The notes: a model not told the origin generated them from the sequence alone. A stretch of 64,000 nt of DNA from CBDDFN01 sp965227065 (GCA_965227065.1 CBDDFN010000014.1:1-64000); one strand, 5' to 3'; positions 1 through 9,416 are shown, numbered from the stretch's first letter. Numbers and translations are program-made.

Positions 1-1670
1 AGCACAGCCTCACGCGCCAGCCCCCGTTCCAGCATCTGGGCGCGGACCGTCCCGGCCAGCAATCCGCAGGTCAATGCCGGGGTCAACAAGGCGCTGCCGT
101 CACGAACCAGAACAGTGGTGCGCGCGCCTTCGGTGACCTCGCCGCGTTCATTGACAAAGATCAGGTCGAGCAATCCGGCGGCTTGTGCGTCGGCCATGGC
201 CTGATTATAGGCCGCGCGGTGACTTGTCTTGTGAAACAAGAACGGGTCGGACGACGATACCGGGGTTTGGGCCCAGCCGATCAGCCCTGATCTGGGCTGG
301 TCTTCCGGCGTGAGGGGACGGGTTTGCAGATGAAACGCCCCATCATATCCCAAGGCAAAGCGCAGCCTGAGGGACACCTCACCCTCTACCGCATTCAGCA
401 TGTCCTGGAGTGCGCGCCGGTCGAACGGAAAGCCGAAATAGCGTGCCGAGAGTTCCAGACGCTCCATATGCGGGTCCAGCAGGACAGGACCCTGACCGGG
501 CTCAAAGATGGTCGTCTCAAACAGCTCGAATTGCGGAACCGGATTTGTCAGGAAGCGGGCTTTCAGCGCGCTTTCGCGATATTCGGCGTCCGCATCGGAA
601 TCCGCCACAATGCCCGCGCCAATGCCGAGCGTGCCGGAACCGTCCGGTTCAATGACCGCGGTACGGATGGCGACATTGAAAGAAAAATCACCACCGGGCC
701 GGATATGGCCGATTGCGCCTGTGTAGACCCCGCGTGGACGGCCCTCCAGATCGGCAATCAATTCCATGGCGCGAATTTTGGGCGCGCCGGTGACCGAGCC
801 GCAGGGAAACAGCGCAGGCATGATCTCGGCAAGGCCAAGTGCGGGATCAATGTCGGCATGGACGGTCGATGTCAGCGTGTTGAAGCTGAGATAGCGTTCA
901 ACCGCAAACAGGCTGTCGACATGCACGCTGCCGGGCCGGGCAATCCGGCCCAGATCATTGCGCAACAAATCGACAATCATCAGATTTTCGGCACGGCATT
1001 TTTCGTCATTTTGCAGCGCATGGGCGGCGGTGTCATCTTCAGCCAGGGTGCGGCCGCGGGGCGCGGTGCCTTTCATGGGGCGTGTGGTGAGCCTGTGACC
1101 GGCGCGTTCGAGAAACAGTTCGGGCGACCAGCTCAATACTGAGAAATCTGCGGTTTCAATCAGCGCCCCATGGCCGACCCGTTGTCCGGGCCGCATGGCC
1201 GCATAAAGGGCCCGGGCAGACCTTTCGGTTTTGAAATGCCCGCGCATGGTGTGGTTGATCTGATAGACATCCCCGCTTTGCAAATAGCCATGAATGGCGG
1301 CGATTTCCGGTGCAAATTGTTGGGCGGTGCGGTCGAGTTCAAACGTCTCGACATGCCCCTCGGCCCAAGCCGCAATGTCGTCCTCAGAAAGGGGCTGCGT
1401 GTCATTGAACAAGCCAAACCACAAAAGCGGCGTTGGTGTGGACCCGATCGGCAGGTGCGCGAGACGGTCTTCAAAGGCGTATCCCGCCTCATAGGCGATG
1501 AAACCCGCGGCGTGCAGTCCGTCTTGCCGGGTTGCCCGGTCAAGGGCGGCAAGGGCGGGGCGAACCTCGTCAAGGGTGGTGGCGGTGATGATCTGTTCGG
1601 GATGGGCAAAGCCCAGCGCCTGGCCGTTCGCGCGGCTGTCTTCAATCACAATGAAAGGCGAGGGATGCAC
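1..1670 (-). CDS. pabB: Aminodeoxychorismate synthase component I fused to aminodeoxychorismate lyase-like domain (PabB-PabC), 3' end outside window
   Basis: The product should make 4-amino-4-deoxychorismate from chorismate and then release p-aminobenzoate for folate synthesis in the cytoplasm. The N-terminal two thirds is a chorismate-binding domain, with the GDVYQINHT, MKGTAPRGR, NLMIVDLLRND and PCGSVTGAPK motifs in family order. The C-terminal third is a class IV aminotransferase domain (LFETTIFE, the putative PLP lysine in FHKTSHR, FVNERGEVTEGARTT). About 556 residues are visible and the frame runs off the window start, so the end is missing. I chose the GTG at 1670 because the stop codon of the upstream sixA lies in the same frame only 9 nt before it, leaving no room for a longer start; a GGAG sits close upstream. 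It probably forms one transcript with sixA and the hydroxylase gene. Confidence 0.9.
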   Translation of the reverse strand, partial: MHPSPFIVIEDSRANGQALGFAHPEQIITATTLDEVRPALAALDRATRQDGLHAAGFIAYEAGYAFEDRLAHLPIGSTPTPLLWFGLFNDTQPLSEDDIAAWAEGHVETFELDRTAQQFAPEIAAIHGYLQSGDVYQINHTMRGHFKTERSARALYAAMRPGQRVGHGALIETADFSVLSWSPELFLERAGHRLTTRPMKGTAPRGRTLAEDDTAAHALQNDEKCRAENLMIVDLLRNDLGRIARPGSVHVDSLFAVERYLSFNTLTSTVHADIDPALGLAEIMPALFPCGSVTGAPKIRAMELIADLEGRPRGVYTGAIGHIRPGGDFSFNVAIRTAVIEPDGSGTLGIGAGIVADSDADAEYRESALKARFLTNPVPQFELFETTIFEPGQGPVLLDPHMERLELSARYFGFPFDRRALQDMLNAVEGEVSLRLRFALGYDGAFHLQTRPLTPEDQPRSGLIGWAQTPVSSSDPFLFHKTSHRAAYNQAMADAQAAGLLDLIFVNERGEVTEGARTTVLVRDGSALLTPALTCGLLAGTVRAQMLERGLAREAV

Positions 1671-1679
1671 CGCTCCGCG

Positions 1680-2201
1680 TCAGACCAGATCTTTGGGCGT
1701 TGCGTAATGGACAAGCTCACCGCTTGCCATCTCCACGCCCGACCAGCTTTCGGCGGGCAGGTTGAGAACCGCAAGGGCCCCTGTCGGATATTTCTCCGTC
1801 ACCCGCTTGGCGGGTTCAGTGTCGCGCAGGCTTTCAGCCAGCAAGCTGACAATAAAATCATGCAGGCCCGGATTGTGGCCCACCATCATCAAATGGTCGG
1901 GCGCGTCGCCCAGCCCCTGCAGCCGTTTGAGCAGCACCGAGGGGCTGGCATGATAAAGATCGGGCAGGGTCACCAGTGTGGGGCGATTGTCGAGCTGCTC
2001 GCGCACCCGTTTGGCGGTGTCTTCGGCGCGGCGCGCGGATGACGAGAAAATGCCCCGGATCGGATAGCTGTTTTGTTCGGCATAAACGCCAATCAGAGAG
2101 GCCGCCCGTTCGCCGCGCTTGTTGAGCGGGCGGTCATGATCGTCTGCATCATCATCAGACCAATCGGACTTGGCGTGCCTAAGCAGATAAAGGGTTCTCA
2201 C
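1680..2201 (-). CDS. sixA: SixA-type phosphohistidine phosphatase (histidine phosphatase superfamily)
   Basis: This 173-residue protein belongs to the histidine phosphatase (phosphoglycerate mutase-like) superfamily. The catalytic RHAKSDW motif is at residues 8-14 and a second catalytic histidine lies in MVGHNPGL near residue 107. Length and motif match the short SixA branch, which in E. coli removes phosphate from histidine of phosphotransfer proteins; the substrate here is unknown. It overlaps the upstream hydroxylase gene by 4 nt and ends 9 nt before the pabB start, so co-transcription is likely. Family assignment is firm; the phosphohistidine target is inference. Confidence 0.85.
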   Translation of the reverse strand: MRTLYLLRHAKSDWSDDDADDHDRPLNKRGERAASLIGVYAEQNSYPIRGIFSSSARRAEDTAKRVREQLDNRPTLVTLPDLYHASPSVLLKRLQGLGDAPDHLMMVGHNPGLHDFIVSLLAESLRDTEPAKRVTEKYPTGALAVLNLPAESWSGVEMASGELVHYATPKDLV

Positions 2202-3013
2202 GACCGATCCTTGCCCAAGGTCCAGGGAATCAAAACCATTTGCACCCCTAGCGTGTCCTCCAAGCGGCGGCGTTCGTCAAGCCCTATCGCCATTTCCAAG
2301 TGTCCATCACGGGGTTGGGCGCGATAGGTGCCAAATATCCGGTCCCACACCGACAGATTAAAGCCGTAATTCGAATCGGTTTCGTCTTGGTGGACGGAAT
2401 GGTGCACCCGGTGCATGTCCGGCGTCACCATGAATGCGCGCAAGGTCCGGTCAAGCCGGGCTGGCAGGCGCAGATTGGCATGGTTAAACAAGGCGGTGGC
2501 ATTCAGCAGCACTTCAAACAGTAAAACCGCCACCGCGGCAGGGCCCAGCAGTACCACCGCGCCGAATTTGATCAGCATGGACAAGAGGATCTCGACGGGG
2601 TGGAAGCGCACGCCGGTGGTTGTGTCGATGTCGAGATCAATATGGTGCATGGCATGGAAGCGCCACAAAAACCCGATCTTGTGGAACATCAGATGCTGCG
2701 CCCAGATGATGAAATCCAGGATCACAATGGCCAGCAGAACTTCAAGCCAGACCGGGGCGGCGATCAGATTGAACAGCCCCCAGCCCCTGTCCGCCGCGAT
2801 CAAGGCCAGGCCGACGGCAAGCAGCGGGAAAATCAGGGTCAATAAAAGTGAATTGAGCGCGGCAATCCCCAGATTGTTGAGCCATCGGCCCGCGCGTCTT
2901 TGCGACCGTTGACGGCGGGGCCAAAGTGCCTCGGCGCCCGCCATGGCAGTCAGAACACCGCCATAGGCACCAAAGCGCAGGGCGGTCTCATGTGACAATA
3001 TCCAGTCCATCAT
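2198..3013 (-). CDS. Sterol desaturase / fatty acid hydroxylase superfamily membrane protein
   Basis: This 271-residue integral membrane protein carries the histidine boxes of di-iron fatty acid hydroxylases: H107-x3-H111 (HLMFH), H120-x2-HH (HAMHH), and H201-x2-HH (HRVHH), with an additional RFHP at about 137-140. Several hydrophobic segments precede and separate the boxes. Members oxygenate lipid chains or sterol-like molecules using O2 and two iron atoms in the membrane. The substrate cannot be read from sequence. The start has two consecutive ATG codons (3013 and 3010). The 3' end overlaps sixA by 4 nt. Confidence 0.85.
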   Translation of the reverse strand: MMDWILSHETALRFGAYGGVLTAMAGAEALWPRRQRSQRRAGRWLNNLGIAALNSLLLTLIFPLLAVGLALIAADRGWGLFNLIAAPVWLEVLLAIVILDFIIWAQHLMFHKIGFLWRFHAMHHIDLDIDTTTGVRFHPVEILLSMLIKFGAVVLLGPAAVAVLLFEVLLNATALFNHANLRLPARLDRTLRAFMVTPDMHRVHHSVHQDETDSNYGFNLSVWDRIFGTYRAQPRDGHLEMAIGLDERRRLEDTLGVQMVLIPWTLGKDRS

Positions 3014-3048
3014 GCGCTTATTTTAAGCCAGACCAGATCACGGTCACA

Positions 3049-3465
3049 TCACACTGTCGTGCTGCGCGCCCGAACCGCACGTTCAAGGGCCGCTGAGGTC
3101 AGCCGGTCAATCCCAAGACCGTCGCGGATGATTTCGAGCGCGCGCATTTCTTCCAGCGCGACCGAGCCGTCGGCGGCGGCCACTTCGCAGGCGATCAGAT
3201 AGGCGGTTTCATCCAGTTGCGGGGGCATCGCGTCGGCAATGACGGCGATGGCGCCTTCCAAACTGTCGGCCTTTTCCAGCATTTCGGCGGCTGACTGGGC
3301 GGTCGGCACCAGTTGATTTTCATCAAAATTGCCGAAAACCGGCAGGGTTTTGACGATCTCGCCGATCACAAACAATTCTTTGTCGGTCATGTTGCGGTCA
3401 GCCGCCGACATGAACACCATGATGGCGATGAGGCAGGAATGAGGATCGGTTTTGAAATCAGACAT
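3049..3465 (-). CDS. TerB-like tellurite resistance family protein
   Basis: This is a small, all-helical acidic protein of 138 residues resembling the TerB/TerB-like domain. An N-terminal helix has the DRNMTDKELFVIGEI pattern and a second repeat has VAAADGSVALEEMRALEII, an internal duplication typical of the fold with acidic residues proposed to bind metal. The ATG at 3465 (MSDFKTD) was preferred over an in-frame start 60 nt upstream because it has a GAAGG about 8 nt before it and begins at the conserved part. No ter operon surrounds it, so tellurite resistance should not be assumed. It lies between dinG-like and hydroxylase genes on the same strand. Confidence 0.75.
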   Translation of the reverse strand: MSDFKTDPHSCLIAIMVFMSAADRNMTDKELFVIGEIVKTLPVFGNFDENQLVPTAQSAAEMLEKADSLEGAIAVIADAMPPQLDETAYLIACEVAAADGSVALEEMRALEIIRDGLGIDRLTSAALERAVRARSTTV

Positions 3466-3511
3466 GGATGAGCCTTCACTGGAAGAGAATTTCTGAAATG
3501 ACTGTACCGGC

Positions 3512-6352
3512 TTAGCCGCCCTCAAGGAAGCGGCGAACGCCGGAAACAGTATCGGCTATCCCGGCGCGTTCAACTTCGACATTTTCGGGAAAGGCCGACA
3601 AAAGCCGCGAAGGCGTCATGGCATCCAGCATCACGAAACAGCCCCGGTCATCGGCGCGGCGGACGAGCCGTCCGAACGCCTGTTTGAGCTTGAGCCGGAC
3701 CAGCATGTCATCATAGGCGCGCCCGCCAAAGGCCTCGCGGCGGCGCTTGTGCAGCAAAGATGGGCGCGGCCAGGGAACCCGGTCAAACACGATCAACCGC
3801 AGCGACCGGCCCGGAACATCGACGCCGTCACGCATGGCGTCGGTGCCAAGCAGGGACGCGTTTTCGCGCGCCCGGAAAATATCGACCAGCACGGAGTTTT
3901 CCAGCGGATCGACATGCTGGGCGTAAAGATCAAACCCGGCCTCTTCGAGCGGCCCGGCAATCCGCTCCTGCACCCGTTTGAGCCGCTCAATAGCGGTGAA
4001 TAGCCCCAGCGTGCCGCCACCCGCCGCCTTGATCAATTCGCGATAGGCGGCGGCGACATCATCGGCCTTGTCGCGGCGGACATCAGTGACGATGAACACA
4101 CGGGCATGGCTTGGGAAGTCAAAGGGAGAGGGGTGGCTGACCCGGTGGGCGGGATGGATCAGATGGCGTGCGCCGATGCGCATTTCGGCACTTTCCCAAT
4201 CGCCGGTCTCATCCTCAATGGTTTGGTCACGCAATGTGGCTGAGGTGACGACAACCCCCTGGGCGGGTTTGAGCACCGTCTCGGCGAAGGGTTTGGTGGG
4301 ATCAACCGCATGACGGTGCAGACCGACATCAATCATCCGGCTGCGGTCGCGTTCGATCGAGGCCCAGTCGACCATGTCTTCGGGCGCAGGTTGGATCAAT
4401 GCTTTGAGCATGTTGCGCCATTCGGGCAAAACCAGAAGGGCGCGCCGCCGAATGCCCCGCACCGCCGCCTCGATACCGTTGCGCGTACCGGTGTCGAGGT
4501 CTGAGGCTTCCGCCGTCAATCTGAGTTCAAGCCCGTGGGCGAGCCGGGTGAGTGTTTTTTCGAGCGTAAGCAGGCTTTGCCCAAGAAGCTCGGCCCGTTC
4601 CACCAGGGCAGGGTGGGGCTCGGTGAGGCTCGCCTCCAGCGCATAAGCGGAGCGCCTGTCTTCGTTGCGCGCTTCAATATGGGCTTGGAGAGCGCCCAAG
4701 AACCGCTCGCCGGGACCGACCGGGTCACCATCGCGCAACCTTGCATGCCAGCCCTCGCCGGGCAACTCGTCCGCAGACTGAACAGCTGCCATCAACCCTT
4801 CGCGGGCCGCCCCCAAGGCGCGGCTTAACTCCTCATGGGCTTTTTGCGCCGCCTCATCGGCATCGGAGGGCAGGCTGAAGGGGATCAGCAGATCCTGAAC
4901 CCGCTCGCCAAGGCCCCGGCCCCGGCGTTTGGAACCGGCCTCCCGGCCCCGGATCCAGCGCCGCAATTCAGCCATCTCAATGCCGGTCAGATGGGCGGAA
5001 AAGGCGCTGTCGGCCGCCTCAAACAGATGGTGGCCCTCATCAAGCACAAAATGGGTCGGCCCCTGTCCCGCAGGCCCGTCATTGCCCGCATCAATGTCGA
5101 ACCGGCCAAGCGCGGCCTGGATCATCACCAGCGCATGATTGGCAATGACCAGATTGGCATGAGCGGATTTGCGGCTGGCGATCTCGATGAAGCAGCGGCG
5201 GAAATGCGGACAGGCCGAATGCACGCATTCGCCCCGCCGGTCCGACACCGCACTTTTCAGCGAAGGGCTGATCAGATGGCTGAGATAAGAGGGGAAGTCG
5301 CCGCCCACCATCGCCCCATCGCGGCTGGCGCCCGCCCAGCGGGCAATCAACCCGATGGCGGTGAGCCCATCGCGTCCACCCGCCCCGCCCTGGGCCTGGC
5401 CGATGGCTTCCTGAAAATTCAGCAGGCACAGATAGTTTTCCCGGCCCTTGCGAATGACCGCCCGGTCAGCCCGAACATTGGGGTCGGGATAAAGCCGGGC
5501 AATTTCCTGATCGAGCTGGCGCTGCAAATTCTTCGTATAAGTCGAAAGCCAGACCGGCGCGCCATTTTGTTCGGCCCACAGGCTTGCCGGGGCAACATAG
5601 CCCAGCGTCTTGCCCGTACCGGTGCCCGCCTCGGCAATCACCAGATTGGGGCTCGCTTTTTCCTGCCGGGGGCGAAAGGCGCCGGAGGCCGCGCGGGTGA
5701 AATCGCGCTGCTCTTCCCGGTCTTCCGAGGCCGGCCCTAGCAATTGATGCAACCGGAACAGCGCATCATCGGCATCCACCGCGCTATCACCGGGCGGGGG
5801 CGGGGGCGCGCGCTCTTCCCATTCGGGCAGGCGGTTCCAGACATCAAATCCCTGGGCCAGCCCGCCCCGGCGCTTGGGCGGTCCCAGAAGCGTGGTGAGC
5901 ACCGGCCCCCAGCTCCATCCCGTATCATGAAGCGTCTTGGCGATGCGGGCGGCGTCTTCGCGTGCTTCGCCCGGCAGGTCTGTGACATCCGCGAGCAGGC
6001 GTTCAGCGGCCTCAAACAGCCCCACGGCCTGGGCTTCGAGATCGGCCTCGCACGACAATCCCAGCGCGTGGGCGATGCCATCGGCGGTGGGAACCACAAA
6101 TTGGGCTGGTTTGACAAAGGCAAAGAGTTCCAGCGCATCGTAAAACCGTACCGACGGGCCAAGGCCCAGCCGCTTTGCGGTTTGCGCCCGGTGGCACACC
6201 AGATGCGGGCCACGCTGGGCTTCGGCACGGGCCTCTTCCAGGGTGAGGTCGCTCAATGAGCCCTGATCATCCAGAATAACAGCATGCCGCGCGCCGGTGA
6301 TCAAAACGGGCGCGTGAAAGCGGGTCTCAAGGGGCGAATCGGCTGCGGACAT
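3512..6352 (-). CDS. DinG/XPD-family ATP-dependent DNA helicase
   Basis: This superfamily 2 helicase of 946 residues has a Walker A motif (AGTGTGKT, roughly residue 250) and a DEGH Walker B box followed by HLFEA. The cysteines in NYLCLL and in ECVHSACPHFRRC fit the four-cysteine iron-sulphur cluster of DinG/XPD proteins. The C-terminal half has the second RecA domain, ending in GRLVRRADDRGCFVMLD. DinG enzymes unwind 5'-tailed duplexes and R-loops during repair or replication conflicts. The first about 230 residues are an extra N-terminal region also seen in alphaproteobacterial DinG-like proteins. I chose MSAADSP at 6352. A TATAGT sits 8 nt before this ATG, so the mRNA may be leaderless. The end lies 46 nt upstream of the terB-like start. 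Confidence 0.9.
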   Translation of the reverse strand: MSAADSPLETRFHAPVLITGARHAVILDDQGSLSDLTLEEARAEAQRGPHLVCHRAQTAKRLGLGPSVRFYDALELFAFVKPAQFVVPTADGIAHALGLSCEADLEAQAVGLFEAAERLLADVTDLPGEAREDAARIAKTLHDTGWSWGPVLTTLLGPPKRRGGLAQGFDVWNRLPEWEERAPPPPPGDSAVDADDALFRLHQLLGPASEDREEQRDFTRAASGAFRPRQEKASPNLVIAEAGTGTGKTLGYVAPASLWAEQNGAPVWLSTYTKNLQRQLDQEIARLYPDPNVRADRAVIRKGRENYLCLLNFQEAIGQAQGGAGGRDGLTAIGLIARWAGASRDGAMVGGDFPSYLSHLISPSLKSAVSDRRGECVHSACPHFRRCFIEIASRKSAHANLVIANHALVMIQAALGRFDIDAGNDGPAGQGPTHFVLDEGHHLFEAADSAFSAHLTGIEMAELRRWIRGREAGSKRRGRGLGERVQDLLIPFSLPSDADEAAQKAHEELSRALGAAREGLMAAVQSADELPGEGWHARLRDGDPVGPGERFLGALQAHIEARNEDRRSAYALEASLTEPHPALVERAELLGQSLLTLEKTLTRLAHGLELRLTAEASDLDTGTRNGIEAAVRGIRRRALLVLPEWRNMLKALIQPAPEDMVDWASIERDRSRMIDVGLHRHAVDPTKPFAETVLKPAQGVVVTSATLRDQTIEDETGDWESAEMRIGARHLIHPAHRVSHPSPFDFPSHARVFIVTDVRRDKADDVAAAYRELIKAAGGGTLGLFTAIERLKRVQERIAGPLEEAGFDLYAQHVDPLENSVLVDIFRARENASLLGTDAMRDGVDVPGRSLRLIVFDRVPWPRPSLLHKRRREAFGGRAYDDMLVRLKLKQAFGRLVRRADDRGCFVMLDAMTPSRLLSAFPENVEVERAGIADTVSGVRRFLEGG

Positions 6353-6357
6353 GGGGG

Positions 6358-6389
6358 CACTATAGCGGGGCCTGCGGCACCGCATAGTG
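6358..6389. promoter_or_regulatory. Inverted repeat between divergent dinG-like and lysS genes
   Basis: CACTATAGCGG (6358-6368) and CCGCATAGTG (6380-6389) form an 11/10-base inverted repeat around an 11-nt centre in the 93-bp divergent promoter region. Read on the minus strand it contains TATAGT, 8 nt before the helicase ATG, a plausible -10. On the plus strand TTGACG starts at 6390. It could be a shared operator or a hairpin; no regulator is known. Confidence 0.35.
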
Positions 6390-6445
6390 TTGACGTGCGC
6401 GCGCGCTGGTGCGAAAGCTCCGCCCGCACTTTTGAGGACAAAAAA

Positions 6446-8038
6446 ATGAGCAATCTTCGCGACGCCGCCCTGAATTCCAACGCCTGGCCCTTTGTTGAGG
6501 CCCGCAAGGTTTTGGCGCGCGTGGAGAAGAAGATGCCCGAAAAGGGCTATGTGCTGTTTGAGACCGGCTATGGCCCCTCAGGCCTGCCCCATATCGGCAC
6601 GTTCGGCGAGGTCGCCCGCACCACCATGGTGCGCCGCGCCTTTGAGATGATGTCGGATATTCCCACACGCCTGTTTGCCTTTTCCGATGATATGGACGGG
6701 TTGCGCAAAGTGCCGACCAACATCCCCAATCAGGAGATGATGGCGGAGCATTTGGGCAAGGCGCTGACCGCGGTGCCTGATCCGTTCGGCACCCATCCCA
6801 GCTTCGGCGAGCACAATAATGCGCGGCTGCAAAGCTTTCTCGACAGTTTTGGCTTTGAGTATGAGTTCAAAAGCTCAACCGAATGCTACCGGTCGGGCCT
6901 GTTTGATGCCACGCTGATGGCGGTCTTGGAGAATTACGACAAGGTTCAGGCCATTATGTTGCCGAGCCTGGGGGAAGAGCGGCGCAAGACTTATTCGCCC
7001 TTCCTGCCCGTCGATCCTGAAACCAATGAGGTTTATCAGGTGCCTGTGGTTGAGACCAATCCGGCCAAAGGCACGATTGTCTATGAGCTGGAAAGCGGTG
7101 AACGGCGTGAAACGCTGGTGACCGGCGGGCATTGCAAATTGCAATGGAAGCCCGATTGGGCGATGCGTTGGGTAGCGCTTGATGTCGATTATGAAATGGC
7201 GGGCAAGGATCTGATCGATTCGGTCAAGCTGGCCGGTCAGATCGTCCGCGCTCTGGGCGATACGCCACCTGAGGGCTTCAATTATGAGCTGTTCCTGGAT
7301 GAGAACGGCCAGAAGATTTCCAAATCCAAAGGCAATGGCATCGCGATCGAGGATTGGCTGCGCTATGCCGCGCCTGAAAGCCTCGCGCTTTACATGTTCC
7401 AAAGCCCCAAAAAGGCGAAGCGGCTTTACTTCGACGTCATCCCCAAGGCGGTTGATGAATATGTCACCTTTCTCGGGAAGTTCAGTGAGGCTGAGCCAGA
7501 CAAGCAGATCGACAGCCCGGTCTGGCACATTCACAACGGCAACCCGCCTGCGCATGAGGTGCCGGTGAGCTTCGCGCTGTTGCTCAATCTCGTCTCGGCG
7601 GCCAATGCCGAGGATGAGGCGGTGCTGTGGGGCTTTATCAACCGCTACACCCATGGGGCGACGCCGGAAAGCCATCCGTTTCTCGCCGGGCTGGTCAAGA
7701 ATGCGGTGACCTATTTCCATGATTTTGTGAAGCCGACCAAACAGTTCCGCGCGCCAAACGATGCTGAACGCGCCGCCATTGAAACTCTCAAGCAAAGGCT
7801 TGAAGGCTTGAAAGAGTGCGGCGATGCCGAAGCCTTGCAAAGCGAGGTCTTTGCGGTGGGTAAGGAGCATGATTTTGAAAATCTGCGCGACTGGTTCAAG
7901 GCGCTTTATGAAGTGCTGCTTGGCCAAAGCCAGGGCCCCCGCATGGGCGGCTTCATCGCGCTCTATGGTGTTGAGAACACGATTGCCCTGATCAACAAGG
8001 CGTTGGCCGGGGAGCTGGTGGCGGAGAAAGCCGCGTGA
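6446..8038 (+). CDS. lysS: Lysine--tRNA ligase, class I
   Basis: This enzyme charges tRNA-Lys with lysine. It is the class I form (Rossmann catalytic domain), which many alphaproteobacteria and archaea use instead of the class II enzyme. The HIGH-type motif PSGLPHIGT is at residues 44-52 and the KMSKS-type motif KISKSKGN begins at residue 290. The length of 530 residues is normal. The ATG at 6446 has GAGGA about 7 nt upstream; an in-frame ATG 162 nt earlier lies inside the divergent helicase gene and is unlikely. The stop overlaps the DUF952 start (GTGA), beginning a tightly packed four-gene run with pyrD and arsC. Confidence 0.97.
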   Translation: MSNLRDAALNSNAWPFVEARKVLARVEKKMPEKGYVLFETGYGPSGLPHIGTFGEVARTTMVRRAFEMMSDIPTRLFAFSDDMDGLRKVPTNIPNQEMMAEHLGKALTAVPDPFGTHPSFGEHNNARLQSFLDSFGFEYEFKSSTECYRSGLFDATLMAVLENYDKVQAIMLPSLGEERRKTYSPFLPVDPETNEVYQVPVVETNPAKGTIVYELESGERRETLVTGGHCKLQWKPDWAMRWVALDVDYEMAGKDLIDSVKLAGQIVRALGDTPPEGFNYELFLDENGQKISKSKGNGIAIEDWLRYAAPESLALYMFQSPKKAKRLYFDVIPKAVDEYVTFLGKFSEAEPDKQIDSPVWHIHNGNPPAHEVPVSFALLLNLVSAANAEDEAVLWGFINRYTHGATPESHPFLAGLVKNAVTYFHDFVKPTKQFRAPNDAERAAIETLKQRLEGLKECGDAEALQSEVFAVGKEHDFENLRDWFKALYEVLLGQSQGPRMGGFIALYGVENTIALINKALAGELVAEKAA

Positions 8039-8373
8039 TCTATAAAATCCTCACGCAATCTCAATGGGCCGATGCGAAAGCGGCCGGCCGCTTTGACGGC
8101 GCGCCGGTCGATCATGCCGACGGCTTCATTCATTTCTCGTCCGCTGCGCAATTGGCCGAAACGGCAGCAAAACATTTTGCCGGGCAGGACGGCTTGCTGC
8201 TTGCTGCGGTCGATGAAACCAAGCTGGGTGAGGCGCTCAAATGGGAACGCTCGCGCAATGATGACCTGTTCCCCCATCTTTATGCGCCGCTGGCGCTGAC
8301 CGATGTGGACTGGGTGAAGCCCCTGACGCTTAAAGACGGGGTGCATCAGATCCCCGCCGAGGTCAGCGCATGA
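8035..8373 (+). CDS. DUF952 family protein
   Basis: This is a 112-residue cytoplasmic protein of the DUF952 family. Typical features are the opening IYKIL, the DGFIHFSSAAQLAET segment, and a C-terminal FPHLYAPLAL block followed by the tail DGVHQIP. The family has the fold of ADP-ribosyltransferase-like proteins, but no function is established. It starts with GTG overlapping the lysS stop and ends overlapping the pyrD ATG (ATGA), so it is translated with both neighbours. Confidence 0.85.
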   Translation: MIYKILTQSQWADAKAAGRFDGAPVDHADGFIHFSSAAQLAETAAKHFAGQDGLLLAAVDETKLGEALKWERSRNDDLFPHLYAPLALTDVDWVKPLTLKDGVHQIPAEVSA

Positions 8374-9416
8374 TTGCGGGGATCGGGACACGGCTTGTCC
8401 AGATGCTGCCGGCGGAGCCTGCGCACCGGGCCACCATTCAGGCGCTCAAGCTCGGGCTTGGCGGATCGGCGGATGTTCAACCCGATCCGGTCTTGAGCCA
8501 AAGATTGTTGGGGCTCGACTTTCCCAATCCGGTCGGGCTGGCAGCCGGGTTTGACAAGAATGCCGAGGTGCCCGATGCCATGCTCAATCTGGGGCTCGGC
8601 TTTGTTGAGGTCGGCTCCATCACGCCCCGCCCGCAGGCGGGCAATCCCAAGCCGCGCCTGTTTCGCCTGAAACAGGACAAGGCGGTCATCAACCGCATGG
8701 GCTTCAACAATGAGGGCCATGAGGCGGCTGCCCGGCGGTTGGAAGCCCGCGCGGACAAGCCTGGTCTGGTGGGCGTGAATATCGGTGCCAACAAGGATTC
8801 TGAGGATCGCATCGCCGACTATGTGGCGGGCATTGAGCGCTTCAAAGGGCTCGCAAGTTTCTACACCGCCAATATTTCCAGCCCGAACACGCCGGGATTG
8901 CGCGGGCTTCAGGACAAGGGCCAGCTTGAACAGTTGCTGGCGCGCATGGTCGACGCGCGCGGCGATGATACCACGCCAATCCTGCTCAAGGTCGCGCCTG
9001 ATCTTGACCAAGAGGCGATTGAGGATATTGCAGCTGTTGTGCTGGCCTCTTCCATTGACGGGCTGATTGTGTCGAACACCACGCTTGCGCGGCCTGACAG
9101 TTTGCAAAGCCCGGCCAAAGGCGAAAATGGCGGCCTGTCGGGGCGTCCGCTGTTTGAGCGGTCCACCGAAGTGCTCAGCGCCTTTGCCAGGATCATGGAC
9201 GGCGCGATGCCGCTCATTGGCGTGGGCGGCATCTGCTCAGGCTATGATGCGTACCGGAAGATCCGGGCCGGCGCCTCACTGGTCGAGCTTTACTCGGCGC
9301 TGGCCTATGAGGGGCCGCGCCTCATTCAATCCATCGTTTCAGATTTGGCCCGGCATGTGCGCAATGATGGTTTTGCGACCATCACCGACGCGGTCGGCGC
9401 TGATTGGAGATCATGA
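8370..9416 (+). CDS. pyrD: Dihydroorotate dehydrogenase (quinone), class 2
   Basis: This enzyme oxidises dihydroorotate to orotate in pyrimidine synthesis, passing electrons to membrane quinone through FMN. The 348-residue length and the N-terminal helical extension (RLVQMLPAEPAHRATIQALKLG) before the barrel identify class 2. Visible family motifs are NPVGLAAGFDKN, NRMGFNNEG, NISSPNTPGLR and the phosphate-binding IGVGGI near the end. It is coupled to its neighbours by ATGA overlaps at both ends. Confidence 0.97.
   Translation: MIAGIGTRLVQMLPAEPAHRATIQALKLGLGGSADVQPDPVLSQRLLGLDFPNPVGLAAGFDKNAEVPDAMLNLGLGFVEVGSITPRPQAGNPKPRLFRLKQDKAVINRMGFNNEGHEAAARRLEARADKPGLVGVNIGANKDSEDRIADYVAGIERFKGLASFYTANISSPNTPGLRGLQDKGQLEQLLARMVDARGDDTTPILLKVAPDLDQEAIEDIAAVVLASSIDGLIVSNTTLARPDSLQSPAKGENGGLSGRPLFERSTEVLSAFARIMDGAMPLIGVGGICSGYDAYRKIRAGASLVELYSALAYEGPRLIQSIVSDLARHVRNDGFATITDAVGADWRS

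Noticed and set aside
324..2042. Two long plus-strand open frames (324-1142 and 1170-2042)
   Set aside because: They lie opposite the PabB-PabC and SixA genes, whose frames have clear family motifs; the plus-strand products have none.
4835..5740. A 301-residue plus-strand open frame inside the DinG-like gene
   Set aside because: It is the antisense of a conserved helicase region and shows no recognisable domain or initiation signal.
6875..7927. A 350-residue minus-strand open frame within lysS
   Set aside because: It is antisense to the conserved synthetase, including the KMSKS region, and shows no family features.
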